Source of the DNA: Cyclobacterium marinum DSM 745
GTDB taxonomy: Bacteria; Bacteroidota; Bacteroidia; Cytophagales; Cyclobacteriaceae
Reading direction: 5' to 3'
Length of the DNA stretch: 64,000 nucleotides
Assembly: GCF_000222485.1 (NCBI RefSeq)
Contig: NC_015914.1
Coordinates: 4,322,001 to 4,386,000 of the forward strand
Position numbers and translations under genes: made by a program. Under the pieces are notes generated by a model, which ran no database searches, was not told the origin of the DNA, and was given only the letters and a program-made list of their open reading frames with translations. Positions 20,640 through 30,654 of this stretch are shown in pieces. Positions within the stretch are counted from its first letter, which is position 1, and the number at the start of each line of letters is the position of its first letter.

Positions 20640-21449
20640 ATGACAATTAAATTTTATGCCCCATTATGGGGGAATAACTTGGCTTTTGAAAGCTTCTGTA
20701 AGCAAGTGAAAGAAGCAGGATACCAGGGGGTAGAAATGGACCTTCCGCAGGAGACAAAACAGAAGGATCTTTTGCTGGCAATACTTAAGGACCATGATTT
20801 AGAATTGGTAGGACAATATTATCAATCCTTTGAAACAGACCCAAAAGCAAATTTGAATTCGTATGAAAAATATTTAAGACATTTGATTGCTGCTAACCCG
20901 GTATTGATCAATTGTCAAACGGGTAAAGATTATTTCGCCTTGGAGGAAAATTTACCTCTCTTTCAAGTGGCGGAAAGACTTTCTAAAGATTCAGGGATTC
21001 CCATTACCCATGAAACCCACCGAGGGAAGTGTTTGTATGCAGCCCCTGTCGCCAAACAGTATTTTGAAAGCCTTCCGAATCTACGCATTTGCTTGAACAT
21101 CTCCCATTGGTGCAATGTCCATGAATCATTACTAGAAGACCAGAAAGAAATTGTTGATCTAGCCATATCTAGAACAGATCATATTCACAGCAGAGTAGGA
21201 CATGCAGAAGGGCCTCAGGTAAATGATCCTAGAGCTCCGGAATGGGAAACAGCACTAGATGCTCATTTGAATTGGTGGGGAAAAGTAATTGAACTGCACA
21301 GGAATAGTGATAGGGATTTAACCATCTGTACTGAATTTGGTCCTTACCCTTATATGCCCACATTCCCTTATTCGGAAAAACCTCTGGCCAATCAATGGGA
21401 AATCAATGTTTATATGATGAATTTGTTAAAAAACAGGTTTCATATTTAA
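20640..21449 (+). CDS. Sugar phosphate isomerase/epimerase (xylose isomerase-like TIM barrel)
   Basis: 269-aa cytoplasmic protein starting at ATG 20640 (the frame is open further up, but only from a TTG). It has the AP-endonuclease-2/xylose-isomerase-like barrel pattern: MTIKFYAPLWGNNLAFESF, KEAGYQGVEMDLPQ, a metal-site region ITHETHRGKCLYA, LRICLNISHWCNVHE, IDHIHSRVGHAEGPQVNDPR-like strand, and CTEFGPYPYMP. Glu/His residues in these strands would bind the metal. It probably interconverts or cleaves a sugar made by the neighbouring periplasmic enzymes. No further gene is close enough to be in one operon with certainty. Family call good, substrate unknown. Confidence 0.85.
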   Translation: MTIKFYAPLWGNNLAFESFCKQVKEAGYQGVEMDLPQETKQKDLLLAILKDHDLELVGQYYQSFETDPKANLNSYEKYLRHLIAANPVLINCQTGKDYFALEENLPLFQVAERLSKDSGIPITHETHRGKCLYAAPVAKQYFESLPNLRICLNISHWCNVHESLLEDQKEIVDLAISRTDHIHSRVGHAEGPQVNDPRAPEWETALDAHLNWWGKVIELHRNSDRDLTICTEFGPYPYMPTFPYSEKPLANQWEINVYMMNLLKNRFHI

Positions 21450-21773
21450 TGTTGCTCTGAAGCGGGTTAAAAAAAATGAACTTTCTATATTCTGTTTACC
21501 CTTAAATAGGCTAGAGCTTATTACCCATATAATACCAAGGCTGACACCTATTTTTTTTTGTTATTCGCAGTTTTGAGTGTAATTTCAACGCTGGTTAATT
21601 CTTGGTGAAATAAGATTCGGTAAAATAACCTTATCACAAAGGGATATTCGATGCATAACAAAGGAATGAAAGAATAATTGAAAAGCATTTTGAATGATAT
21701 TGACCTTATTAAAAGCCAGGTCCTATTAAATCTTAAATTTTATAATCCATTAGCTAAATTGCTTACTATAGAA

Positions 21774-24575
21774 ATGAAACATACTGAGACTGTTGCTGCG
21801 TATTTTTTTCAACGGCCGAAAATTAAAGGTATTTTCGGTACACTTTCCATATTATTATTATTATTGATTTCGGCCTGTGGGGAAGCAGAGAAAGAGGACT
21901 TGATAACATCAGTGAACTTTGAAGAGCAGAGCTTTGCTCCATTTGTAGAGCCTGCATTTCCCTATATTACTACTTCTTTTGATGGTAGGAGTTTGGGAGA
22001 GGAGTTCCCAAAAAATAATATTTCTGGTAGAGTATTGGCTATAAAATTGGGGAACGATTCGTATGCTTGTTTTGATACAGATATGTTGCGTTGGTCTGTG
22101 GCTTGGACAGGTGAATTTATGCCAATGGTAACCATGGCACAGGTATCGTATGCAGAGTTTCATAACAAAGGCAACCAAATACCTACTATAGGAGGTGATC
22201 CCAAATTGGCTACAGGCACTTATCCAGGTTGGGCCATAGGGCAAGCAGCTGTCAAGGATCCCCGAAACCCATCTCCTCATCCAGATAGTCCCAAATGGGG
22301 TGCCATACCTGCAGAAATTGGCAGGTATGAAGGTGTTTACCCAGTAGATGACAAGGTTGTTCTTTCCTATACTGTGGGTGAAACACTTGTTTATGAATTA
22401 CCGGGTAGTAGGCTCTATGAAGGGTTGTCTGTATTCAGCAGGAGATTTGCCATGGCTCCAGCAGAAGAGAAAACTTTTTTAATAGCGGCTGAAATTACTA
22501 ATATTAGTAAAGTAGAACAGGAAGGAGACCAAGTAATGGTTTACCATGGGGACAAGGTGACAGCCATGGGCCTTGCTAAAGGTAGTGAAAAGGTAAACCT
22601 TTCTGTTAAAGATAACAGGTATCTGATAGCTGAAGTTGCTGCACATACTTCTACTGTAGATTTTGAATTGATACTATGGAATGGTGAGGGAACTGAAAAG
22701 GATAAATTTGCTGGGGCTTTGAACCAAGAACTGACAGTAATTCCTGATTTTGAAAATGGTAACAATCCATACTGGAAGGAAGAAGTGTTGACTCAGGGCC
22801 AAATATCTCCTGATACAGCAGCCTTTGTTACAGATCGATTGACTTTACCTGTGCCTAATCCTTGGAACCGTAATGTGAGAATGGTTGACATTAGTTTTCT
22901 TAGTGATTCCGAGGCCGCTATGGTAACATTTGAAGGTGATGTTTGGAAGGTGGCAGGGATCAATGAGTTACTGGATCGTCTTGTATGGACAAGGGTGGCA
23001 TCAGGTCTGTATGAACCGCAAAGTATTGAAGTAGTCAATGGTGAGATTTATGTTTATGGGAAAGATGGAATCACCAAACTTCACGATTTAAATGAAGATG
23101 GCGTAGCAGATTATTACGAAAATTTTTCCAATGTGATGGCGCAGTCTATTGAAACCCGTGAATGGGCAAGTGACATGGTGGCCGATCCAAAAGGAGGGTT
23201 TTATGTGGCCAAGTTTGGAGCTTTAGATATGGGGCCTGAGGCTTCCTCACCCAAAGCCCTAATGGGATTTAGGTCAGCATCAAATGATGATGGTTCCATA
23301 CATAAAATTTCCGCAGATGGTAAGAGCAAAGAGCAGTTTGCAACAGGATTTAGGGGGCCTTATTTGGGAATACACCCTGAAAAAGGATGGTTGACAGGTT
23401 CTGATCAGCAAGGTCATTATATGCCATCTACCCCGGTAATGCTGATAAGAAAAGGTGATTATTTTGGAGTTCCTGCTACTGCACACAGGGAGCCTATTCC
23501 TGAAACCACCCCTCCAATTACTTGGATTCCCCACAGTGAAGATCGGTCAGGAGTAGGGCAAATTTGGGTAACTTCTGACAAAATGGGTCCATTAAATAAC
23601 CAAATGATTCACCTGTCTTACGGCCGACCAGGATTATTTGTGGTGAAAGTAGACAGTGGGTCCAATATTGTACAAGGGGGTGCTTCTGTTATTCCCGGTA
23701 ATTATCCTGCCCCTTCTATGAAGGGAGATGTAAACCCCGGTGATGGGATGGTTTATTTTGCCGGCTTCTCTTTATGGGGACATAATTCAGAAGAGTTAAG
23801 TGCCTTACTTAGGCTAAGGTATACCGGGAAAGAAAGTTTGCTGCCTGAAGATTACAAGGTGAGAGACGGTGGAATCCTATTGAGGTTTGGCCAAGAATTA
23901 GATGAAGAAACCGCAACAGACTTGGCCAATTATCAAGTCAAAAGATGGAATTATATGCGAACGGAAAAATACGGTTCCGGACATTACCAATTGGATGGGT
24001 CAGTTGGGGAGGAACATCTTCCTGTTTTGGCGGCTCAGTTGTCGGAGGATAAAAAGGCAGTTTTTTTGGTTGTTCCAAATATTGCTGTGGTGATGCAAAT
24101 GGAAGTAGCCTTTGATTTACAAACTGCTAAAGGTGCCTCATGGTCAGACAAGGTTTGGATGACAGTAAATGAGGTAAACCAACCCATGTTAAAAGCAGCA
24201 GGATTTGGGGACTTTAACCCATCAGATTTGATAGAGAACTTTGATCCGGCCTTATTGGCAACCAAGGAAGAAGGAACAGCAGATGCCATTAAAGGCAAAG
24301 AAATATTCTTGAAATACGGATGTATTGCTTGCCATGCAATTGACGATAATGTTGCCGGGAAAATTGGCCCTAGTGTCAAAGGACTTTATGGAGCCAAAAG
24401 GGAGTTTAAAGATGGTACTACTGCAACCGCAGACGATGCCTATATCAAAGAGTCGATCGTTGATCCGGGTGCCAAGATTGTAAAAGGCAGAGAAGGGGAG
24501 ATGCCTTCCTTTCTGGGATTACTTTCCGATCAGGACATCGAATCTGTTATCTTGTATTTCAAAACCTTAAAATAA
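21774..24575 (+). CDS. DUF6797-like lipoprotein with C-terminal cytochrome c domain
   Basis: 933-aa protein when started at ATG 21774, which gives a proper lipoprotein signal (ILLLLLISACGE); the frame is open up to a TTG at 21678 but that would bury the signal. The N-terminal part (FVEPAFPYITTSFDGRSLG, GNDSYACFDTDMLRWSVAWT) resembles the DUF6797 type. The middle is propeller-like (DISFLSDSEAAMVTFEGDVW, LHDLNEDGVADYYENF, HPEKGWLTGSDQQGHYMPST). The end is a mono-heme cytochrome c with CIACH (Cys850, Cys853, His854) and a GEMPSFLGLLSD region supplying the Met ligand. It is probably a periplasmic redox or sensing partner of sugar oxidation. Domain names are from memory of the families. Confidence 0.85.
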   Translation: MKHTETVAAYFFQRPKIKGIFGTLSILLLLLISACGEAEKEDLITSVNFEEQSFAPFVEPAFPYITTSFDGRSLGEEFPKNNISGRVLAIKLGNDSYACFDTDMLRWSVAWTGEFMPMVTMAQVSYAEFHNKGNQIPTIGGDPKLATGTYPGWAIGQAAVKDPRNPSPHPDSPKWGAIPAEIGRYEGVYPVDDKVVLSYTVGETLVYELPGSRLYEGLSVFSRRFAMAPAEEKTFLIAAEITNISKVEQEGDQVMVYHGDKVTAMGLAKGSEKVNLSVKDNRYLIAEVAAHTSTVDFELILWNGEGTEKDKFAGALNQELTVIPDFENGNNPYWKEEVLTQGQISPDTAAFVTDRLTLPVPNPWNRNVRMVDISFLSDSEAAMVTFEGDVWKVAGINELLDRLVWTRVASGLYEPQSIEVVNGEIYVYGKDGITKLHDLNEDGVADYYENFSNVMAQSIETREWASDMVADPKGGFYVAKFGALDMGPEASSPKALMGFRSASNDDGSIHKISADGKSKEQFATGFRGPYLGIHPEKGWLTGSDQQGHYMPSTPVMLIRKGDYFGVPATAHREPIPETTPPITWIPHSEDRSGVGQIWVTSDKMGPLNNQMIHLSYGRPGLFVVKVDSGSNIVQGGASVIPGNYPAPSMKGDVNPGDGMVYFAGFSLWGHNSEELSALLRLRYTGKESLLPEDYKVRDGGILLRFGQELDEETATDLANYQVKRWNYMRTEKYGSGHYQLDGSVGEEHLPVLAAQLSEDKKAVFLVVPNIAVVMQMEVAFDLQTAKGASWSDKVWMTVNEVNQPMLKAAGFGDFNPSDLIENFDPALLATKEEGTADAIKGKEIFLKYGCIACHAIDDNVAGKIGPSVKGLYGAKREFKDGTTATADDAYIKESIVDPGAKIVKGREGEMPSFLGLLSDQDIESVILYFKTLK

Positions 24576-24641
24576 AAAGTTTTAGGTTAGCCGAAACAAA
24601 TTGCGAAAAGCAAGTCTAGTTTTTAGAAATTATCTAATTGG

Positions 24642-24679
24642 AAAAAACGCACATAATTTACTATGTGCGTTTTTTTTTA
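24642..24679 (+). terminator. Rho-independent terminator
   Basis: AAAAAACGCACATA (24642-24655), a 6-nt loop, then the exact complement TATGTGCGTTTTTT with a continuing T-run. It ends the cytochrome-c-tailed gene's transcript. Confidence 0.93.
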
Positions 24680-24816
24680 TGATAAATTTAGTAGCTCAGT
24701 TACTTTTAGTAGTTTGTTGATTATCAATAGGTTCTTAAGAATAAAAAGACCTAAATTCCATAGCATTTTATTTTAAAAGGTTAAAGTAATAACGTAAATT
24801 GGAAGTAAAAATTGGT

Positions 24817-25722
24817 ATGAGGCCATTGTTCTACTTAATATTCCTTTGTTTGCCAACTTTAATTTTAAGTTGCCAATCTGCTCAGAAAGAGGAGCAAAAA
24901 TCCAATGCTGTAAGTGAGGTTAAAACGGTATCAATTAACCTAAGAAAAAAAGTAAAGTCAGAGAGCGAAGCTAATAGCTGGGAAACGGTTGAATATACTG
25001 AATCCTGGGACCCTAATAGGACGGCAATCATTGTGACCGATATGTGGGATAGGCATTGGTGTGAAAGTGCTACCCAAAGAGTTGCCGAATTGGCTCCGGT
25101 CATGAATAAAACTTTAATAAAGGCAAGGGAGTTTGGCGTAACCATTATTCATGCACCAAGCGGAACCATGGATTTCTATAAAGATACCCCTCAAAGAAAT
25201 GCTGCGATTGAAACGCCTAATCATAAGGCTCCTGAGGGTTTTCCAATAAATGATTGGTGTTACCTTGACAAAAATAAAGAAGCTGCTTTACCCATAGATG
25301 ACAGTGATGGTGGTTGCGATAAGCCCTGTGCTGATGGTGATCCATGTGAAGAAATGACAGCTTGGTCAAGACAGATTGCTTCCATAAGTATTGAGGACAA
25401 TGATTTTATCACAGATCAGGGGCAGGAAGTATTTAATATTATGGTTGAAAATAATATAGACCATATAGTGGTAATGGGGGTCCATTTAAACATGTGTGTA
25501 TTAGGCAGGCCTTTTGCCATACGTCAGATGGCGAACCTTAATAAAAATGTGGTATTGATGCGGGACATGACAGATACCATGTACAACCCGGAAATGGCAC
25601 CTTATGTAGACCATTTTGAGGGAACTCGTTTGGTAATAGCCCATGTAGAAAAATACTGGGCCCCTACTATGGTGAGTTCGGACTTTACGAGTACGCCAGC
25701 CTTTGCTTTTAATGAGAAATAG
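24817..25722 (+). CDS. Isochorismatase-like cysteine hydrolase, lipoprotein
   Basis: 301-aa protein from ATG 24817 (an upstream TTG at 24799 is in frame but unlikely), with lipobox LILSCQS at Cys19. The isochorismatase/nicotinamidase fold shows AIIVTDMWDRHWC (catalytic Asp), a basic segment near PVMNKTLIKAREFGV, and the nucleophile in GVHLNMCVLGRP (Cys227). An insertion with many Cys (DGGCDKPCADGDPCEEM) is unusual and could form disulfides, fitting an extracytoplasmic site. It would hydrolyse an amide or ester; substrate unknown. The start follows a terminator, so it has its own promoter, and it converges with the sulfatase at 25792. Confidence 0.85.
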   Translation: MRPLFYLIFLCLPTLILSCQSAQKEEQKSNAVSEVKTVSINLRKKVKSESEANSWETVEYTESWDPNRTAIIVTDMWDRHWCESATQRVAELAPVMNKTLIKAREFGVTIIHAPSGTMDFYKDTPQRNAAIETPNHKAPEGFPINDWCYLDKNKEAALPIDDSDGGCDKPCADGDPCEEMTAWSRQIASISIEDNDFITDQGQEVFNIMVENNIDHIVVMGVHLNMCVLGRPFAIRQMANLNKNVVLMRDMTDTMYNPEMAPYVDHFEGTRLVIAHVEKYWAPTMVSSDFTSTPAFAFNEK

Positions 25723-25791
25723 TGTTTATAGAGCCAATGATTACTATTATTCTTAACGCATATATTGTCTAATGGATATTCCATTTTGGGT

Positions 25792-27152
25792 TTAAGGAAT
25801 CAGTTTTTCATCTCCCACCAAATCCCTCCATTCTTGATAATACCCCTTCAATTTCACCAAGATTGATTCATATGCATCATTGTCTATTAGGTTATTCAAT
25901 TCATAGGGATCATCTGATAAATTGAATAATAATTCATCGTTAATGTCGGTGATAATATATTTCCATTCTGGTGATCTTATCATTCGGTGACCTGTTCCAA
26001 CTTTACCACCAACGCCTACGCTTTCACTGGCTATAAAATCATTTATGCTGACTGAGGGATCCTTTAGAATAGGCAAAACGGATTTTCCATGTAAATATTC
26101 TGGAATAGGTAACCCCGCTATATTTAGAATAGTAGGTAATACATCTGTACTGGATACTAATGCTTCAGATTCATGCACATCTATTTTGAGTTGGTCCCAA
26201 TAGATAAACATGGGTATCCGAACGGACTCTTCATGCATGGTCAATTTATTTCCCAATCCATGATTTCCTAGTAAATAGCCATTGTCTGAAAGAAAAATGA
26301 AAACTGTATTTTCCATATGTCCACTTTCCTTTAACTGATTAATAAAATATCCAATTTGAAAATCAAGATGGGTAATGGTCGCATAATAGGCTTTTGTAAA
26401 TTCTGTAATAACCTCTGTTGACCGTGGAGGTCCAGCTGGTAAATTTTTATAGTTATTTGTGTAATCTGAATCCCTGTAAAAATGCTCACCAGGTAAGCCT
26501 TGGTTAAATACACTCTCTTGCTCCGGGGTGTTAAGGAAATTCTTTTCAATTGAGATATTTTCAAATGGATAAAGTTCTAACCATTGCTGCGCTGGTTTCA
26601 ATGGGACGTGAGGTTGTCTTGGAGCCAACCAAATAAAGAAGGGTTGCTCGCCAAAATCCTCCTTTTCAATAAAGTTTGACATCTCCTTAAAGGCTATTTC
26701 ATCATTAAAACTGTTGGACTCGTATCCGAATCTAAAGCCATAATCCTGCGGATTTCCTAAATGCGATTTGCCACTAAAATACGTGGTATAGCCTTCATCT
26801 TGTAAGAATTCTGCCATAGTGTTGAATTTATTTTCATTCACTATGTTTTTAATAAAAGAATTTCTATCCAATGCTACTGTTCCATTGGTCTGTGGGTATA
26901 ATCCAGTAAAAACGCTAGCCCTACTTGCCGCACAAACAGGTGTTGAAGTAAAGGCTTTATTGAAAATTAAGCCTTTCTTTGCTAAGTTATCTAGGTTTGG
27001 TGTCAACACTTCCGAATTATTGTATCCGATGGCCCTGAAGGTTTGATCATCGGTGAAAATGACAACAAAATTGGGTTTGCAATTTTTTTTTGCCCAAAAA
27101 CTATGGTTGCACAGCCAAATAAAACAAGTAGGAAGATGGAGGATTTTAACAT
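25792..27152 (-). pseudogene. S1 family sulfatase, signal peptide out of frame at an A9 tract
   Basis: Last gene of the minus-strand sulfatase locus. The sulfatase body (TDDQTFRAIGY, formylglycine motif CAASR, GKSHLGNPQDYG, QPHVPL, LSDNGYLLGNHG, EESVRIP) is continuous to 25792, but its frame has no good start: upstream residues are not a signal peptide. An ATG at 27152 begins an excellent Sec signal, MLKSSIFLLVLFGCATIVFG, in another frame. The two join inside a run of nine A's (27083-27091 on the plus strand as T's); ten A's would give GQKKNCKPNFVVIFTDDQ and a 453-aa enzyme with active-site Cys74. So this is a frameshifted, phase-variable or slippage-read gene, or an assembly error. CAASR instead of CxPxR is an accepted variant. 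Confidence 0.88.
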
Positions 27153-27225
27153 AATGGAAATGAATGTTGCGAATATAAATGAATATCACCCAAATTATAA
27201 AACTATTATAATCTGGGTGAATTTA

Positions 27226-28767
27226 CTATTTAGAAGTTTCCACAGATTTACTTTCCTCTGGAGGCTCGCAATAGGCAATAAATTTTTGTTCGATACTCCA
27301 TGACGCCGGCACATTGCCAGCCAAAGGATGAGTCTTTTCAAAAATTCCCAGTAATTTCACTTATAATTCTTGCATGATTTCTTGGTAATCGGGGTTATTG
27401 GAAAGATTTGTCGTTTCCTTCGGATCTTCTTCTACATTATACAAATGATGAGTGATACCCGCTGGACCAAAACCTGTTGCATATCCCATTCCTAAATCAT
27501 TTTTACCTGTAGAAAAAATATATTTCCATTTATTAGTCCGAATCATGGCTTTATTATCGGGTAAAAACTCTGAGAATACGGAATCACGGTGTTTGTCCGT
27601 TTTTTCGGTTAGAAGGGGTACCAAACTTATTCCGTGAATATTATTCAGCGGTTTTTCTCCTAATGCTTCAATAATTGTGGGGAATAAGTCAACAAACTCT
27701 GTCAGTTTAGATTGAATTTTTCCTTCCCCAAAAGCCTTCCCTCCTTGAATGATCAAAGGGGCTTTGACTGCTTCTTCCCACATCATGTGTTTTTCAAAGC
27801 GTTTGTGATCATTTAATAAATAGCCATGATCTCCTACATAGATTACTAATGTACTCTCTTTTAGCCCAGCATTTTCCAAAGCATTCAAAACGAGCCCTAC
27901 ATTTTTGTCTAGGTATTCAACTGAAGTATAGTAAGAAGAAATGATTCCCTTTTTTTCTTCATCTGTTAAATCTTTAAACACTTCGGGAATCCAACGGTCA
28001 TCCTCTTGGCTTCCACTTGGAAGGGGCATATTCTCAGGATTGTACTTATTGGCATATTCAATGGGGAAGTTAAATGGGGAATGGGGTTCTTCAAACCCAA
28101 GCCATAAGCAAAAGCGGTCATTTTGATTGCTTTGTATAAATTCAATTGCTTTTTTTGCATAAAAAGTTCCTACATCTTCTTCGTCATAATAAGTAGAGGG
28201 TAATGCATCTGCATTTAGCCAAATGTTTGCTGGATCTTTAAATGGTTTCCACTTCGGTCTGGATTTTATTTCATCTGCAGGCTTTCTGGGAGGATTAGTC
28301 TTGATAAAATCCAGATAGTCCTTCTTTTGTATTTTATTTTCAAACCCATGATTAGATGAACTATTAAAATGATTTTTTCCAATGATTGCGGTTTTATAAC
28401 CCAGTGGTGTTAAATAGTCCGCGATAGATATTTGTTCTTCAGGAAATGGAGTTGATAGTAAAGAAACCCCTGATGCATGCGGGTATTTCCCAGTAATCAT
28501 TGATTGTCTTGAAGGCGAACATACAGGAGAGTTGACGTAAGCGTGACTAAATAAAACCCCATTCTTTGCCATTTCATCTAAGTTTGGTGTTTTTACAATT
28601 TTATTACCGTAAGCCCCTAATACTTTGGTACTATGATCATCTCCAATGATGAATACAACATTTCGGAACCTTTCGAAATTGTTTTCGGTATTATTTTCTG
28701 CTTTTTGCTGAGGTGAATTACAGGCATTCACCATTATTATTAATAGAATAGGAATATATATTTTCAT
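27226..28767 (-). CDS. S1 family sulfatase lipoprotein with in-frame stop near the end
   Basis: Sulfatase with lipobox IIMVNACNS (Cys16), metal site IGDDHSTKVLG, active-site CSPSR (Cys83), IIGKNHFNSSSNHG, EPHSPF, GDHGYLLNDHKRF and EEAVKAP. Translation stops at TAA 27361-27363 after 468 aa (NPDYQEIMQEL). The same frame then stays open for 44 more codons (VKLLGIFEKTHPLAGNVPAS and on to KSVETSK) to a TAG at 27226-27228. This tail looks like genuine sulfatase C-terminus, so the TAA is probably a nonsense change, for instance from CAA or GAA. The shortened protein keeps every catalytic motif and may still work. It is first of two sulfatases after the susCD terminator. Confidence 0.88.
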
Positions 28768-29106
28768 TCTTTAATAGGTTAAGTCAACTACAATTAATTT
28801 TTAAGGTATTTCCCTGTTAGAATTTTGTTTAATTTCAAATGAAAATTTCTCTTAAGTATGCAATATTCCACACTTCTTTTTCATATAGGAAAAATTTAAT
28901 TTATGATAAATTAGTGATATATCTCCTTTAAGCTATCTAAACATGGTTAGTATTAATTTAGATTTCTATTTTACCATAAACTCCAATTAAAGACTTAAGG
29001 AAAAATCCCCTTAAGTCTTTAATTATATGGTTGAATACCAAGGAATTCAATTTGTGAATAATAGTATTGATTTGAAATTGAATAGGTTAAATCTTTTTAA
29101 TGGAGA
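28768..29106. other. 339-bp gap between susD and sulfatase gene
   Basis: No gene. It contains the susCD terminator at 28985-29024 and, nearer the sulfatase start, an AT-rich stretch that probably holds that gene's own promoter. Confidence 0.6.
28985..29024 (-). terminator. Terminator after the minus-strand susCD genes
   Basis: AATTAAAGACTTAAGG (28985-29000) and its exact complement (29009-29024) form a perfect 16-bp stem with an 8-nt loop, 83 bases after the susD stop. The T-tract is short, so some read-through into the two sulfatases is likely. Confidence 0.8.
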
Positions 29107-30636
29107 CTAATAGCCAGGGTTTTGTTCAAGATTACCTATTAGGATTTCTCTTTGTGGAATTGGGAAAAGCAATCGGTTTTGGGTAACATTATAGCTTACA
29201 TCCCTCAGGATTGGATGTAAGGCTTTCATGTTTTCTCCATGCTGATTCATTACTTCAATGGCACGTCCAGTCCTAACCAAATCTAACCATCTTTTATTTT
29301 CAAAAGCAAATTCTACTCGCCTTTCATGAATTATTATGTCTTGTAACTCTTCTTGATTTCCGATAGTTACAGAAGGTAAACCAGCCCTTACCCTTACTTG
29401 ATTTAAATGTGCCAACGCTTCTGCGGTTTTGCCTTGTTCATTCAAAGCTTCAGCAAGTAATAATAGTGCATCTGAGTACCTATAAATTGGAAAATTATCG
29501 TCTGTATTATTAATAATACTATGTTGGTGTAGGTATTTTCTCACAAAAGCATAGGACCGTTTTCCTTCTTCTGGTCCATAGTTAAGTGGGCTGGTAATTT
29601 TCTCTATGACCATTGCACCAACTGGCCCGGTACCTTCAATGATACCTATGGAAGCTTCAAGTCTTGAGTCACCTTGTTCATAGCTATCAATCATTTCCTG
29701 AGTAGGTGTATTCCATCCTCCGCCATTTCTATTTTGAGATTCGATACCTGTAACCATGCTTACATCATCTGAAAGAGGTAGGAATGGATACAAGAAATTA
29801 CTTTCTTGTCCCTGATTTCCTTGCTGATATTGAATCTCAAATATTGATTCTTTGCTATTTTTATTACTTAGGTCAAAAACTGAACCATAGTCAGGTAATA
29901 ATTCATAACCCATTGTTAAAATTGCTTTTAATGCTGATTCTGCTTCTGAGTACTTTTCTTGTGTGATAAAAACATCAGCGAGCAATACTTGGGCAGCTCC
30001 TTTTGTCGCACGACCATCTTGGGGGAATGAAACTTCAGGTAAAAGCAGAATAGCATTCGATAAGTCTGACTCAATTGCGAGGTAAACTTCGGAAACAGTT
30101 GTTCTAGGTAAGTATGCCTGTGCAGCTCCTTCTACTGCCTCCAGATGCAAAGAAACACCTCCAAAGTATCTTACCAATTCAAAATACAATAAGGCCCTAA
30201 TAAACTTAGATTCCCCTATAATTCTATCTTTCATTTGTTGACTAAACTCAGCTTCATCAATTTTGTCCAAAATTTGATTGACTCGTGCGATTCCTATATA
30301 GCAGGAATTATATTTACTTGAGATATAACTACTGGAATTATCATCCAAGAAGCCGGCAGTATCTTCTCTTTGCGAATTTTGCACCCCACGATTTAAATTA
30401 TTGTATTCATAGTGAGTATTGTCAGATCTCATTTCTCCCATTACCCAGGAAGCAATAGAGCCTTTTGCATTTCTAATAGAAGCATAAGCTCCTATTAATG
30501 CCTGCTCAAATTGTGATTGCGTCTTATAAAAATTTGCTGTAGTTACTGATGCCTGCGGGGCAATTTCAATAAAATCACTTGCACATGATTGCAGACCTAA
30601 ACAACAAATGATATATATATAAATTATTTTTTTCAT
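29107..30636 (-). CDS. susD: SusD/RagB family nutrient-binding lipoprotein
   Basis: 509-aa SusD-like protein with lipobox GLQSCASD. It shows FYKTQSQFEQALIGAYASIR, GESKFIRALLYFELVRYFGG, GRATKGAAQVLLADVFITQE, LLLAEALNEQGKTAEALAHL with NQVRVRAGLP, IIHERRVEFAFENKRWLDLV and the C-terminal IPQREILIGNLEQNPGY. It pairs with the SusC gene 18 bases upstream (30655-34026). It is the last gene before the operon terminator, with two sulfatases beyond. Binding of a sulfated oligosaccharide is inferred from them. Confidence 0.96.
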   Translation of the reverse strand: MKKIIYIYIICCLGLQSCASDFIEIAPQASVTTANFYKTQSQFEQALIGAYASIRNAKGSIASWVMGEMRSDNTHYEYNNLNRGVQNSQREDTAGFLDDNSSSYISSKYNSCYIGIARVNQILDKIDEAEFSQQMKDRIIGESKFIRALLYFELVRYFGGVSLHLEAVEGAAQAYLPRTTVSEVYLAIESDLSNAILLLPEVSFPQDGRATKGAAQVLLADVFITQEKYSEAESALKAILTMGYELLPDYGSVFDLSNKNSKESIFEIQYQQGNQGQESNFLYPFLPLSDDVSMVTGIESQNRNGGGWNTPTQEMIDSYEQGDSRLEASIGIIEGTGPVGAMVIEKITSPLNYGPEEGKRSYAFVRKYLHQHSIINNTDDNFPIYRYSDALLLLAEALNEQGKTAEALAHLNQVRVRAGLPSVTIGNQEELQDIIIHERRVEFAFENKRWLDLVRTGRAIEVMNQHGENMKALHPILRDVSYNVTQNRLLFPIPQREILIGNLEQNPGY

Positions 30637-30654
30637 GGTTTGTATATTTTAGGA

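Noticed and set aside
27153..27189. Start of the last minus-strand sulfatase at 27189
   Set aside because: The residues read from there do not form a signal peptide; the good signal starts at ATG 27152 in another frame.
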